Shown: in pieces, positions 40,587-49,870 of the stretch
Position numbering within the stretch: position 1 is the stretch's first letter
Layout of the letters: every line of letters begins with the position of its first letter
Source of the DNA: RGIG529 sp050950425
Lineage (GTDB): Bacteria; Bacillota; Clostridia; Oscillospirales; Oscillospiraceae
NCBI GenBank assembly: GCA_050950425.1
Contig: JBMNHO010000002.1
Span: 124,001 to 188,000 of the forward strand
DNA length: 64,000 nucleotides
Reading direction: 5' to 3'
Notes under the pieces: generated by a model
The model's input: the letters and a program-made list of their open reading frames with translations, nothing else
Databases searched by the model: none
What the model was told of the DNA's origin: nothing
Translations under genes and position numbers: made by a program

Positions 40587-41681
40587 GTGGACTACCGTAT
40601 AGAAGCTCCGCCTATCATCCGAGAGTTTTTAACATATCATGAAACTGTAAAAGATCATTCTAAAAAAACAATTGATGAATATTTTTTGGATCTTCGCATG
40701 TTTTTTCGTTACATCAAATTGATCAAACAGAAAGTTCCACGCACCACAGAGTTTGAAGATATCTCCATACTGGATGTGGATTTGGATTTGGTCGGTTCTG
40801 TGACGTTGACGGACGTATACGAATATTTAAGCTATTTAAGCCGGGACCGCATGAAAAACCAAAAAGGAAATTCCCCCAGCTATGGAATTGATGCTGCGGC
40901 ACGCGCCAGGAAAGCCGCTACGATTCGTTCATTTTATCGATATCTGACGGTCAAAGCCAAGAAGCTGGTGGAAAATCCGGTACAAAGTTTGGATTCTCCC
41001 AAACTAAAAAAAGATTTGCCCCGTTATTTATCGGAAGCAGAAAGCATTGCATTGCTATCTTCTGTTCAGGGGCGAAATCAAACAAGAGATTTTTGTATTT
41101 TGACATTGTTTCTAAATTGTGGGCTTCGGATCTCGGAGTTGGTTCATATCGATTGCGCGGACATCCATGGAGACACCCTCCGTATCCAAGGCAAAGGAAA
41201 TAAAGTTCGGGTGCTTTATTTGAATGAAGCGTGCCTCAATGCCATTGCAGCCTACCTTTTGGTGCGAAACGAAACAATGGGAACATCTGATATAACAGAC
41301 GCGCTTTTCGTGACGTTAAAACGCACACGCATCAGCACAGCCGCCGTCCACAAGTTGGTAAAAAAACACCTGTCGGGCGCGGGGTTGGACAGCAGACAAT
41401 ATTCTGCCCATAAACTGCGCCACACAGCGGCCACGCTGATGCTGCACAACGGCGTAGATGTAAGAACGCTGCAAGAGATTTTAGGCCACGATCACTTAAA
41501 TACTACACAAATTTACACTCATGTGGAAGACGCCCACATGAGACGTGCAGCGCAGGCAAATCCGCTTTCGCAAATAAAACCGCCTTCCAAAACCAGTGGA
41601 GGCACAGCAGGCACAAAACAAAATGATAAACCAAACGAAACCGAGCCAAGCCAAACGAATGCAGACGACACACCACAATGA
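40587..41681 (+). CDS. Tyrosine recombinase (XerC/XerD-like)
   Basis: 364 residues from GTG 40587 with GGAGGGAGG 9 bases upstream. N-terminal SAM-like domain (PIIREFLTYHETVKDHSKKTIDEYFLDLRMFFRYI), then a catalytic domain with NCGLRISELVHID (Arg), HKLRHTAATLMLHNG (His-x-x-Arg), EILGHDHLNTTQIYTHVE (His and nucleophile Tyr). All catalytic residues are present. The last 40 residues form a Thr/Lys/Pro-rich tail not seen in XerC/D. It is either the chromosome dimer recombinase or a relative; no attachment site is obvious. It runs into the amidase gene with a 13-base gap. Confidence 0.88.
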   Translation: MDYRIEAPPIIREFLTYHETVKDHSKKTIDEYFLDLRMFFRYIKLIKQKVPRTTEFEDISILDVDLDLVGSVTLTDVYEYLSYLSRDRMKNQKGNSPSYGIDAAARARKAATIRSFYRYLTVKAKKLVENPVQSLDSPKLKKDLPRYLSEAESIALLSSVQGRNQTRDFCILTLFLNCGLRISELVHIDCADIHGDTLRIQGKGNKVRVLYLNEACLNAIAAYLLVRNETMGTSDITDALFVTLKRTRISTAAVHKLVKKHLSGAGLDSRQYSAHKLRHTAATLMLHNGVDVRTLQEILGHDHLNTTQIYTHVEDAHMRRAAQANPLSQIKPPSKTSGGTAGTKQNDKPNETEPSQTNADDTPQ

Positions 41682-41694
41682 TGACCAGAAGCGA

Positions 41695-42216
41695 TTATTT
41701 CGGGTAGATGCCCTCGATGTGAAGAAACCGGATGGCCCGAAACAGGTAAGAGTGCAGCGGGGCATAATCCGTGTCGTTGGTATGCGCAGCAACCAGCGTG
41801 TTCTGCAATGTGGGGCGGCTTCCCGTCGCCACAATGACAGGCGTGTGAGAAAAATTGACTCCGTCAAAGCTGAGCTGCGCAAAGTCCCCCGGCTGAATTT
41901 GTTCAACGGGCACTTCCCTACCGAATGGCCCCGGGTTCACGGCGCCGCGCGTGATGAAATTAAAAAAATAGGAAACGCCTGTCCAGGCCGGTGCCTTTTC
42001 ATTGGCATTCCAATAATACCACCCAAATGTTTTGGTGTCGTTCATGACGCCGGATCCGGCATAAAGACATTGAGAAGCGAAGTTAGTGCAATCTCCGCCG
42101 AGGGAATCATAGTTATAGTATGCTGGGTTGCGTCCATACGCCCAATGGTGCGCGTATGCGACGGCCAGCTCCCTTCGATACGGCAAGACAGAAACAGAAT
42201 GGGTGCGGTTTGGCAT
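41695..42216 (-). CDS. Putative amidase (Amidase_6/CHAP-like)
   Basis: 173 residues. AYAHHWAYGRNPAYYNYDSLGGDCTNFASQCLYAGSGVMN carries the catalytic Cys in the DCTNFASQ motif, and FSHTPVIVATG and VAAHTNDTDYA the His residues. It is the Amidase_6 fold found in clostridial hydrolases and spore proteins. No signal peptide is seen, so it may be cytoplasmic or released with the spore. It converges with the recombinase. Confidence 0.85.
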   Translation of the reverse strand: MPNRTHSVSVLPYRRELAVAYAHHWAYGRNPAYYNYDSLGGDCTNFASQCLYAGSGVMNDTKTFGWYYWNANEKAPAWTGVSYFFNFITRGAVNPGPFGREVPVEQIQPGDFAQLSFDGVNFSHTPVIVATGSRPTLQNTLVAAHTNDTDYAPLHSYLFRAIRFLHIEGIYPK

Positions 42217-42292
42217 GTTTACCTCCCCCCTTTTTTCATTCTATGGTTGCGAATGTATTTTGTTGCGACCCCGCCCCTGCCATAACATAATA

Positions 42293-42340
42293 GGCAGACA
42301 GAAGGAGGGACGGCCTATGCCGTCCCTCCTTCTGTCTGCC
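42293..42340. terminator. 22-bp perfect hairpin between aminotransferase and amidase
   Basis: Arms 42293-42314 and 42319-42340 pair without a mismatch around CTAT. There is no T-tract on either side, so it may act by structure (mRNA stability) rather than termination. Confidence 0.5.
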
Positions 42341-42348
42341 TCGCGGCG

Positions 42349-43539
42349 TTATTGAGCAAGAAAACGCTCCAACCGATCCATGCCTTCTTTGATATTGTCC
42401 ATAGAGGTCGCATACGACCAGCGAACATGGTAAGGGGCGCCAAACCCGGTGCATGGCACCGTGGCCACCAATCCTTTTTCCAAAAACGCCGCCGCAAAGG
42501 TATCAGCATCTTTGATTTTTATTCCGTCAATCGTTCGGCCAACAAGCTTCTCTAAGTTCATCATCACATAAAACGCGCCGTGGGGCATTCTGCAGCTGAC
42601 CCCCGGGATTTGGTTCATACGCGCTACGATATAATTACGCCTGGCTTCGAATTCCTTCCGCATGGTTTCAACTTCTGCTTGCGGCCCCGTTAATGCTTCC
42701 GTGGCGGCAATTTGTGAAATGGTGCTGGGCGCCGAAGTGGAATGGCTCAAATAATTGGCCATTACTTTTGCAATTTTAGCATTGGCGGCTGCATATCCGA
42801 CCCGCCAGCCGGTCATAGCATAAGACTTGGAGACACCATTGATCAAAATGGTGCGATCTTTGATTTGCTCGCCCAATGCCGCAAAGCTGAAAAACTTCAA
42901 ACCATCATAAACGAGCTCATAATAAATTTCATCTGCAATGACGTACAAATCATGCTTTACACAAAGATTTGCAATATCCATCAGCTCTTCTTTCGTGTAT
43001 AGCATTCCGGTTGGGTTGGACGGGTTGTTCAGGATCAAGGCTTTTGTTTTCGGTGTAATGGCAGCTTCCAACATCGCCGGCGATAATTTAAAGTCATCTG
43101 ACTCCTTGGCTGAAACAGTGACAGGAACACCGCCGGACATCAAAATCATTTCATAATAACTGACCCAGAATGGAGCGGGTAAAATCACCTCATCTCCCGG
43201 ATCCAATAGTGCATTTAATGCAATATATACATTATGTTTTGCACCGCTCGCCACAACGATTTCACTAGGGCTATATATGAGACCGCAGTCCTCTTTCATG
43301 CGGGCACAAATGGCTTCCCGCAGGGACTCCAAGCCGGAAGCCGGTGTATAGCGGGTCATATTTGCTTCTATGGCTCGGATCCCGGCTGCTTTGATAAAAA
43401 CCGGTGTATTGAAATCCGGCTCTCCCGCTCCAAATCCGATGACATCAATCCCTTCTGCCCGCATTTTTTTATACATAGAATCAATGGCAATGGTAGTGGA
43501 CGCCTGAACAGCCGATGCACGAGAGGATAATTCTTTCAC
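42349..43539 (-). CDS. Aspartate-type aminotransferase (class I)
   Basis: 396 residues, usual size. PLP-dependent fold-type I enzyme. NNPSNPTGMLYTKEELM carries the cofactor contact, VIADEIYYELVYDG the Asp, and the Schiff-base Lys is in INGVSKSYAMTGWRVGYAA. The N-terminal MKELSSRASAVQASTTIAID is typical of AspB-like enzymes from Firmicutes. Aspartate/2-oxoglutarate is the likely main substrate pair, with possible overlap into aromatic substrates. Confidence 0.9.
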   Translation of the reverse strand: MKELSSRASAVQASTTIAIDSMYKKMRAEGIDVIGFGAGEPDFNTPVFIKAAGIRAIEANMTRYTPASGLESLREAICARMKEDCGLIYSPSEIVVASGAKHNVYIALNALLDPGDEVILPAPFWVSYYEMILMSGGVPVTVSAKESDDFKLSPAMLEAAITPKTKALILNNPSNPTGMLYTKEELMDIANLCVKHDLYVIADEIYYELVYDGLKFFSFAALGEQIKDRTILINGVSKSYAMTGWRVGYAAANAKIAKVMANYLSHSTSAPSTISQIAATEALTGPQAEVETMRKEFEARRNYIVARMNQIPGVSCRMPHGAFYVMMNLEKLVGRTIDGIKIKDADTFAAAFLEKGLVATVPCTGFGAPYHVRWSYATSMDNIKEGMDRLERFLAQ

Positions 43540-43859
43540 AGTAAAAACTCCATTCCGCCGCTACGCCCCGGCGTAAAAATCAAGACAATATTCACTATGC
43601 GCAGTCAGTAACTAGTGAGCTGAAATAAGAAAAACCAAAACGTATTCTCATAGATATTTTACAACATTATAAGCGCCAACTTGCAAAAAAGCAATAGGAA
43701 ACTTAGAAATATTTATGTATTGGTTGTAAATTTGATTTACTTGGCTGAACCAAAGCCATTTTTCTTCTGTTTCTTTTCCGCTTTAGATATGATATGATGG
43801 GAAAACCGGATTGGTAACGTATGGCTTCATTTACAATCAAAAGGAGCTGGTTGTTCAAG

Positions 43860-43958
43860 ATGAAAATACGACTGAGCAGGTTCTCTCTTATGTTTGTTTT
43901 TCTGATTTCAATGATGACAGGATGTACCCGGTTCAGACCTGGTGATTATGGAATGTGA
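43860..43958 (+). pseudogene. Lipoprotein signal peptide with a prematurely ended frame
   Basis: ATG 43860 gives MKIRLSRFSLMFVFLISMMTGC with lipobox MTGC, then ten residues and a stop. A shift of one base lets a neighbouring frame continue with LVIMECEGREINLIQ. AAGGAG at 43841 is 14 bases away, so spacing is poor. It may be the relic of a larger lipoprotein or a very small lipopeptide. Confidence 0.4.
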
Positions 43959-44046
43959 AGGCAGAGAAATCAACCTGATTCAATAAGTGCCTTTTGGTGT
44001 TTTCGGATCTGCCGTTTCTTTTTAAGTGAAGTACATTTGCAAACCA

Positions 44047-44100
44047 CGCGGCAACTCGTCCGCCCCTTCTTTTGAAAATAGGGGCGGACGAGTTGCCGCG
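44047..44100. terminator. 21-bp perfect GC-rich hairpin
   Basis: Arms 44047-44067 and 44080-44100 match perfectly with a 12-base loop. It lies 44 bases past the folC stop on the minus strand. The T-tract is weak on both sides. Confidence 0.55.
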
Positions 44101-44143
44101 ATCATTTTGCGCCTGACATCCATCGCTTTTATTAAAAGTGAGT

Positions 44144-45436
44144 TTACTTAACCGGGAGCATCCGGCACAGCAATGTGCGGGCTGTGCCCACCAGCGGAAT
44201 CGACCCGCAAACAAGCAGCAATCGGCCGTTTTTCTGTCCTTGGCATTCGTGCGCTAAAATGGTTTCCAGCTCCATACCGGTCCGCACGTCGCCGCAAAAC
44301 AGCCTTGCTTGTTCCGCGACCGTCCCCGCCGGAACAGCCCGGCTTGGATCCGGTGGAGCAACGGCATAAAACCGCTCGCTTTGCTTTGCGATCTCTGATA
44401 CGCAATATGGATACTCTTTATCAGACAGCATTCCCATCACAGCATGAACTTTAAAATTGGGGAAATAATCACGCAGACCTCTGCATAGCATGTCAATGCC
44501 AGCCGGGTTGTGCCCTGTGTCTAAAAGCACAGGCGGCTCTTGTGAAAGCAGCTCCATCCGCCCGGGCCAATAAACGTTTGCAAGTCCGCGCTTTGCCGCT
44601 TCAGCTGAAACGGAATACCCCGCCTCCCGCACACAGTGTATCAGTCCCAAAGCTAGTATGGCGTTTTCCACTTGATGAGATCCCAACAGCGGAATGCGAT
44701 ACCGGATTCCTTGCCATATAAACTCCGTGCCGGATATGCTTTTCTTGGTCTGGCCGGCAGGCGGTATGGGAAGAATGTCCAGAGGAACATGTTTTCCCAT
44801 ACAATCGTTCCGTATGACAGAAAGCGCCTCAGTGGCTTGCGTAGCCGCTGTGACCGCACGGCTTCCTTCTTTGATGATTCCACACTTTTCCTGCGCAATT
44901 TGCCATACGTTTTCCCCTAATATACGAGTATGATCCCGAGAAATCGATGTGATGGCGCAGGCTATAGGTACGTCAATGACATTTGTGGCATCAAAGCGGC
45001 CGCCGAGTCCCGTTTCTAACACAACAAAATCACACCCTTGCTCTTTAAAAAAGAGAAAACCAAGAGCGGTAACCAGCTCAAACTCTGTCGGGAACACGTC
45101 CTTTTGCGCCATTAGATCCACTGCGTTTTTCACAAGCTCTGTATATTTGCATAAATCTGACTTTGAAATTGGCACACCATCCACCTGAAAGCGTTCTTCA
45201 AACGCTTCCAGGTAAGGGGAGGTAAACAGCCCGGTTCGATATCCCGCCGCCGTTAAAACAGACGATGTCATGGCAGCGACACTCCCCTTCCCGTTGGTTC
45301 CTGCAATGTGAAGAAAACGAAGAGAATTTTGGGGGTTTCCCAAATATTCCATCAAAAGCCTGATACGCGCTAAACCGGGCGTTTTTGGAAACCGGGGCGG
45401 TTGGTGCAGATAAAAAACAGCCTGTTCATATGTCAT
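44144..45436 (-). CDS. folC: Folylpolyglutamate synthase/dihydrofolate synthase
   Basis: 430 residues. Mur-ligase relative that adds glutamates to folates. P-loop HIAGTNGKGSVAAMTSSVL, LFTSPYLEAFEERF, GLGGRFDATNVID and PVLLDTGHNPAGIDML are family blocks. It is the last gene in a minus-strand series CofE-like - valS - folC, separated from valS by 80 bases with a hairpin. Confidence 0.93.
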   Translation of the reverse strand: MTYEQAVFYLHQPPRFPKTPGLARIRLLMEYLGNPQNSLRFLHIAGTNGKGSVAAMTSSVLTAAGYRTGLFTSPYLEAFEERFQVDGVPISKSDLCKYTELVKNAVDLMAQKDVFPTEFELVTALGFLFFKEQGCDFVVLETGLGGRFDATNVIDVPIACAITSISRDHTRILGENVWQIAQEKCGIIKEGSRAVTAATQATEALSVIRNDCMGKHVPLDILPIPPAGQTKKSISGTEFIWQGIRYRIPLLGSHQVENAILALGLIHCVREAGYSVSAEAAKRGLANVYWPGRMELLSQEPPVLLDTGHNPAGIDMLCRGLRDYFPNFKVHAVMGMLSDKEYPYCVSEIAKQSERFYAVAPPDPSRAVPAGTVAEQARLFCGDVRTGMELETILAHECQGQKNGRLLLVCGSIPLVGTARTLLCRMLPVK

Positions 45437-45475
45437 CCGGGTCTCTCCTCATCTGATCATATTCGGCATCAAAAC

Positions 45476-45505
45476 AAAAGGAGGAGCGGCATCGCTCCCC
45501 CTTTT
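45476..45505 (-). terminator. Hairpin between valS and folC
   Basis: AAAAGG-GGAGC pairs with GCTCC-CCTTTT with one mismatch (45476-45487, 45494-45505). On the minus strand it is followed by GTTTTGAT. It ends 11 bases past the valS stop and may limit read-through into folC. Confidence 0.6.
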
Positions 45506-45516
45506 GCAATGTTTCA

Positions 45517-48138
45517 TCATAGCCGCGTCATTTGCTCTGCTAGTCCCACGAGAAGCGAGCGAAGTTTTTCTGCTCGCTCTTGTTCTGCCGCTACAATATG
45601 AGCGGGCGCCTTTGACAAAAACGATGGATTGCTTAGTTTTGCTTCTAACCCGTCCAATTCTTTTTTTGTTTTTGCCGTTTCCTTTTCCAAACGGCGGCGC
45701 TCCGCCGCCAAATCCACCAATTCACTGAGCGGCATAAGAATTTTGGCGTTAGGCGTTATGGCGCTGACCATGGCGGACTGATCTTCCGGCGCATGCGCTG
45801 TAACCTCAATTTGGGAGGCATATGCAAGCCGTTCCATAAACGCTTTGCAGCGGACATATGCATCCCCTTGTTCTGTTACAATCACAAGTCTCGCCTTTTT
45901 GGAAGGGGGCACGTTCATTTCCGCTCTCCTGGATCGAACAGCCCGAATGGCTTCCATCACCCGTTCCATATCCTCTTCTTCCGCCTTAAACTGCAGCGCT
46001 TCCTGATAAACCGGCCACGGGGCCGTCATCAGCGTCTCTCCGTCATGGGGCAATGCCTGCCAAATCTCTTCCGTGATAAACGGCATAAAGGGATGCAGCA
46101 GTTTTAAGGTTTCTGTGAGAACATAGCACAAGACCTGCTGGGCACGTACGCTGCTGTCCCCTTCTGTTTGATTCAGCCGTGTTTTCGTCAATTCAATGTA
46201 CCAGTCGCAATATGTGTCCCAAATAAAATCATAAATTTTCCCGGCTGCGATGCCAAGTTCATATCGGTCGATGTTATCCGTCACTTCAGCAATCAGCGCA
46301 TTGAGCTTTGACAAAATCCATCGATCTTCCATTTCCAGCTGGGCGGGCAGCTCATTTTTCTCAATGGTCAAATTCATCATCAAAAAGCGGGAGGCGTTCC
46401 AAATCTTGTTGGCAAAGTTTCGCATCGCCTCGCAGCGCTCCACGTAAAAACGCATGTCGTTCCCCGGGCTGTTTCCCATGACCATATTGAGCCGCAAAGC
46501 ATCCGCGCCATACGTTTCAATCATCTCCAACGGGTCAATGCCGTTGCCTAAAGATTTTGACATTTTGCGCCCCTGGGCATCCCGCACCAACCCATGGATA
46601 AATACGGTATGGAACGGGATCTGCCTCATATGCTCCATGCCGGAAAAAATCATCCGCGCCACCCAGAAAAAGATAATGTCATATGCTGTCACCAAAACAT
46701 CTGTCGGATAAAAATACGCCAAATCCGGCGTTTTGTCCGGCCAGCCCAAGGTGGAAAACGGCCATAGGGCAGATGAAAACCACGTGTCCAGCACGTCTTC
46801 ATCCCGTGTTAAATGGGCGCTGCCGCACTGTTCGCATGCTGTCGGGTCTTCCCTGCTTACAGTGATGTGGCCGCAATCATCGCAATACCAAGCCGGGATC
46901 TGATGCCCCCACCAGAGCTGTCTGGAGATGCACCAATCGTGAATATTTTCCATCCAGTTTAAATAGGTCTTTCCAAATCGTTCGGGGATAAACTGAATTT
47001 CCTGATCCTCCACCACGCGGATGGCTTCGTTTGCCAGAGGCTCCATTTTGACAAACCACTGCGCGGAAACCATGGGTTCAATGTCCGCACCGCAGCGATA
47101 GCAAGTCCCCACGCTGTGGGTATGCTCTTCTGCTTTGACCAGATAACCCTGCTCTTCCAGGTCATGCACCACCGCTTTTCGGGCTTCATACCGATCCATG
47201 CCCTGATAAGCGCCTCCATTTTCATTTACAATGCCTGTTTCATCCAATACGCAGATGGAAGGAAGATTTTGGCGCAGGCCCACTTCAAAGTCGTTTGGGT
47301 CGTGTGCCGGCGTCATTTTGACGCAGCCCGTTCCAAACTCACGGTCTACGTATTCATCGGCTACAATTGGGATTTCCCGATTGACCAAAGGCAAAATGAC
47401 CGTTTTCCCAACCAAATGGGTGTAGCGAGGGTCGTCGGGATGCACGGCAACGCCTGTATCTCCCAGCATCGTCTCCGGTCTTGTGGTCGCAACGACCAAA
47501 ACCTCATCCGAGCCTTTGACAGGATAGCGAATATGCCAAAAATGCCCCGGTTTTTCTTCATGCTCCACTTCCACATCAGATAAGGCGGTGACACAAACAG
47601 GGCACCAGTTTACAATTCGGCTGCCCTTATAAATCAACCCTTTTTCATATAAGGATACAAACACTTCCCGAACGGCTTTGGAACAGCCTTCATCCATGGT
47701 AAACCGCTCCCGCTCCCAGTCGCAAGAAGCCCCCAATCGCTTTAACTGATGGATGATTTGGCCGCCATAGTTGCGTTTCCACGCCCAAACCTCGTCAATA
47801 AACGCTTCTCTACCCAAATCATGTCTGGTTTTTCCTTCTTTTCGTAGCTTTTCTTCCACTTTAATCTGCGTGGCTATCCCCGCGTGGTCCGTTCCGGGAA
47901 CCCACAAAGCGGCATATCCCTGCATCCGTTTTGTACGGATTAAAATATCTTGCAGCGTGTTGTCACACGCATGTCCAATATGAAGCTGCGCCGTCACATT
48001 GGGAGGTGGTATGACGATGGTAAACGGTTTTTTTCCGGGGTCAATGAGCCCACGAAAACACCCTTTCTCTGTCCACATTTGATAAATTTTTCCCTCCACC
48101 TGCTGGGGGTCATATACTTTTGGTAATTCTTTTGTCAA
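45517..48138 (-). CDS. valS: Valyl-tRNA synthetase
   Basis: 873 residues, usual size. Class I synthetase charging tRNA-Val. HIGH motif PPPNVTAQLHIGHACDN near residue 40, KMSKS in GRKMSKSLGNGIDP, a CP1 editing domain with TTRPETMLGDTGVAVHPDDPRY, and a C-terminal coiled arm (ERRRLEKETAKTKKELDGLEAKL). It follows the CofE-like gene by 31 bases. I found no T-box leader, unlike many Firmicutes valS genes, because the upstream gap is too short. Confidence 0.95.
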   Translation of the reverse strand: MTKELPKVYDPQQVEGKIYQMWTEKGCFRGLIDPGKKPFTIVIPPPNVTAQLHIGHACDNTLQDILIRTKRMQGYAALWVPGTDHAGIATQIKVEEKLRKEGKTRHDLGREAFIDEVWAWKRNYGGQIIHQLKRLGASCDWERERFTMDEGCSKAVREVFVSLYEKGLIYKGSRIVNWCPVCVTALSDVEVEHEEKPGHFWHIRYPVKGSDEVLVVATTRPETMLGDTGVAVHPDDPRYTHLVGKTVILPLVNREIPIVADEYVDREFGTGCVKMTPAHDPNDFEVGLRQNLPSICVLDETGIVNENGGAYQGMDRYEARKAVVHDLEEQGYLVKAEEHTHSVGTCYRCGADIEPMVSAQWFVKMEPLANEAIRVVEDQEIQFIPERFGKTYLNWMENIHDWCISRQLWWGHQIPAWYCDDCGHITVSREDPTACEQCGSAHLTRDEDVLDTWFSSALWPFSTLGWPDKTPDLAYFYPTDVLVTAYDIIFFWVARMIFSGMEHMRQIPFHTVFIHGLVRDAQGRKMSKSLGNGIDPLEMIETYGADALRLNMVMGNSPGNDMRFYVERCEAMRNFANKIWNASRFLMMNLTIEKNELPAQLEMEDRWILSKLNALIAEVTDNIDRYELGIAAGKIYDFIWDTYCDWYIELTKTRLNQTEGDSSVRAQQVLCYVLTETLKLLHPFMPFITEEIWQALPHDGETLMTAPWPVYQEALQFKAEEEDMERVMEAIRAVRSRRAEMNVPPSKKARLVIVTEQGDAYVRCKAFMERLAYASQIEVTAHAPEDQSAMVSAITPNAKILMPLSELVDLAAERRRLEKETAKTKKELDGLEAKLSNPSFLSKAPAHIVAAEQERAEKLRSLLVGLAEQMTRL

Positions 48139-48169
48139 CGTTCTCCACTCCTAAACGGTAATCTGTTTT

Positions 48170-49351
48170 TTAGTCCGTTGCAAAGTTGGCGAAATAGCCC
48201 TGAACCAGCACAACAGGGGTGCCCCTGTCACCGCTACCGGTGGTCAAATCGCAAAGGCTTCCAACCAAATCACTGATCTGGCGCGGTGTGGTTCCCTGGG
48301 CTTGCATGCTCCCAACCAGATTGCCGTCCTTTTCCTTAATCTTTTGCCGCATTGCCTCCGCCAGCTGCTCACCGGACAGGTGCGCAAAATCATTATCGGC
48401 AAAATATTTCATCTTCAATTCATTTGGTGTTCCATCCAGCCCTTTGGTATAAGCAGGAGAAACCACCGGATCTGCTAGCTCCCAAATGCCGCCCACAGGG
48501 TCTTTAAAGCCGCCGTCTCCATAAACCAGAACTTCCACATGCTTTCCTGTCCGCTTTCCCATTTCCGCCTGAAGACGGTCAACAAATGCCTGGGTATCCC
48601 TTGGAAACAGCTTGACCTTGTTGTCACTGGCTTTATTGGAACCCAAAAGGCCATAGCTGGGGTTGTAGCCGCTGCCGTCTACAGAAGATGTCAAAAGGTC
48701 ATCCAGAGAATACACAACCTCCGCACCGGCCTTTTTCAGAATGGATTTTGTTCTTTTTCTTGCATGAACGTCGCAATTCAAGACATGAGATGTATAATTT
48801 AAAATATATCTCGGATCGTTGGAAAACACGATGTCGATGTTGTCTCCCAAGTTTTTATAAAAATCAATGTAATCCACGCCGGTGAAACGGTGCACGGTCT
48901 CTGTGCCAAATTTTTTCCGAAATTCATCCAACGTAAAGTGGTCCGTATAAGGATTCACGCCTTTTTCATCCATCATGTCCCAGGTAATCATTCCGTTGCC
49001 CACTTCGTCGTCCGGATAAGCCAATTGGATGCAGAGCTTCTCTACCCCCATGGCAATTCCCCGAAGAAGAACAGAGAACCGGTTTCGACTCAAAATCGGA
49101 AAAACCAGCCCCAATGTTCCGCCTCCAAATTTTTGGCGCACATCGGTCGCAATTTGCTCGCAAGTGGCATAGTTCCCCTGCGTTCTTGCGACAACTGCTT
49201 CTGTTACGCCAATAATATCTCCGTTTTGAATAGAAAACCCCTCTTTTTCAGCGGCTGTGCAGACGCTTTCTCCGATGAGGCTGACCAAGTCGTCGCCCGC
49301 CTGGAAAATAGGAGTAATAATACCTCGTGATGTCACACCAGTGTACCGCAT
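48170..49351 (-). CDS. Coenzyme F420-0:L-glutamate ligase-like (CofE family)
   Basis: 393 residues. GDIIGVTEAVVARTQGNYATCEQIATDV, VFPILSRNRFSVLLRGIAMG and the C-terminal LVGSLCDLTTGSGDRGTPVVLVQGYF match the CofE-like domain (PF01996). These organisms do not use F420, so the protein probably adds glutamate to another cofactor or peptide; the Firmicutes branch of this family is uncharacterised. VEVLVYGDGGFKDPVGGIWELADP is conserved with catalytic metal ligands. It precedes valS by 31 bases, so they share a transcript. Confidence 0.8.
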   Translation of the reverse strand: MRYTGVTSRGIITPIFQAGDDLVSLIGESVCTAAEKEGFSIQNGDIIGVTEAVVARTQGNYATCEQIATDVRQKFGGGTLGLVFPILSRNRFSVLLRGIAMGVEKLCIQLAYPDDEVGNGMITWDMMDEKGVNPYTDHFTLDEFRKKFGTETVHRFTGVDYIDFYKNLGDNIDIVFSNDPRYILNYTSHVLNCDVHARKRTKSILKKAGAEVVYSLDDLLTSSVDGSGYNPSYGLLGSNKASDNKVKLFPRDTQAFVDRLQAEMGKRTGKHVEVLVYGDGGFKDPVGGIWELADPVVSPAYTKGLDGTPNELKMKYFADNDFAHLSGEQLAEAMRQKIKEKDGNLVGSMQAQGTTPRQISDLVGSLCDLTTGSGDRGTPVVLVQGYFANFATD

Positions 49352-49759
49352 TGTATCATGTCCTTTCCTTTACACAATGTTCCCTGTTCCGTCACAACGG
49401 AAAGAGAAGATGGAATGCTTTCCCGATCAATTTTTTCTCGTGTCTCCTCCTGGAGTTTCAAGCGCAAATCGACCAAAAAAGGAAATAGAGCCGCTTCCTG
49501 CTCTCCGTATGTTAAGTTAAGCGTATATTCCAATGGCAACCATGATCGCCTCGCCCAAATCGTGGATCAAACACATCCGCAAAACACAATTTAAATCGAC
49601 CTGCGGGAATTCATCTTCCAAAAGAAGCGCAAATACCGCCAGCCGCCACGAATGGGCGGCAATCGTTTCCGGGGTTCCCGTCTGTGTTACACAACGCCGT
49701 GTTTTACTCTTCATAGGTTCCATTTGATGCATAAACTGCAACAGTGCGTCCGATGTCAT
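49333..49759 (-). pseudogene. HD-domain phosphohydrolase (YfbR-like) with an internal deletion
   Basis: ATG 49759 (AAGGAG 9 bases ahead) starts MTSDALLQFMHQMEPMKSKT, TPETIAAHSWRLAVFALLLED and CLIHDLGEA: the HD nucleotidase N-terminus with the first His, and the His-Asp pair. The frame ends five codons later. Shifted by one base, the code at once reads WLPLEYTLNLTYGEQEAALFPFL and LQEETREKIDRE, which fits the C-terminus of the same family. About 90 residues between are missing. The deletion joint lies near 49535-49545. Confidence 0.7.
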
Positions 49760-49870
49760 CAATACGTTCTCCTTTTTGGGTGAACACGGCAATTAAAACA
49801 ACGTTCCCGTTGACAGTTTATATCATACCAATATTTTTTCAATCTGTAAAGCATTCCGCCTCTTTCCTGC

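Larger units (their letters stand above)
43540..44143. other. Mostly non-coding gap between the aminotransferase and folC
   Basis: 600 bases. They hold a truncated lipoprotein start (43860-43958) and a long hairpin (44047-44100), described separately. The left 300 bases are A+T-rich and contain no gene that I support. Confidence 0.5.
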
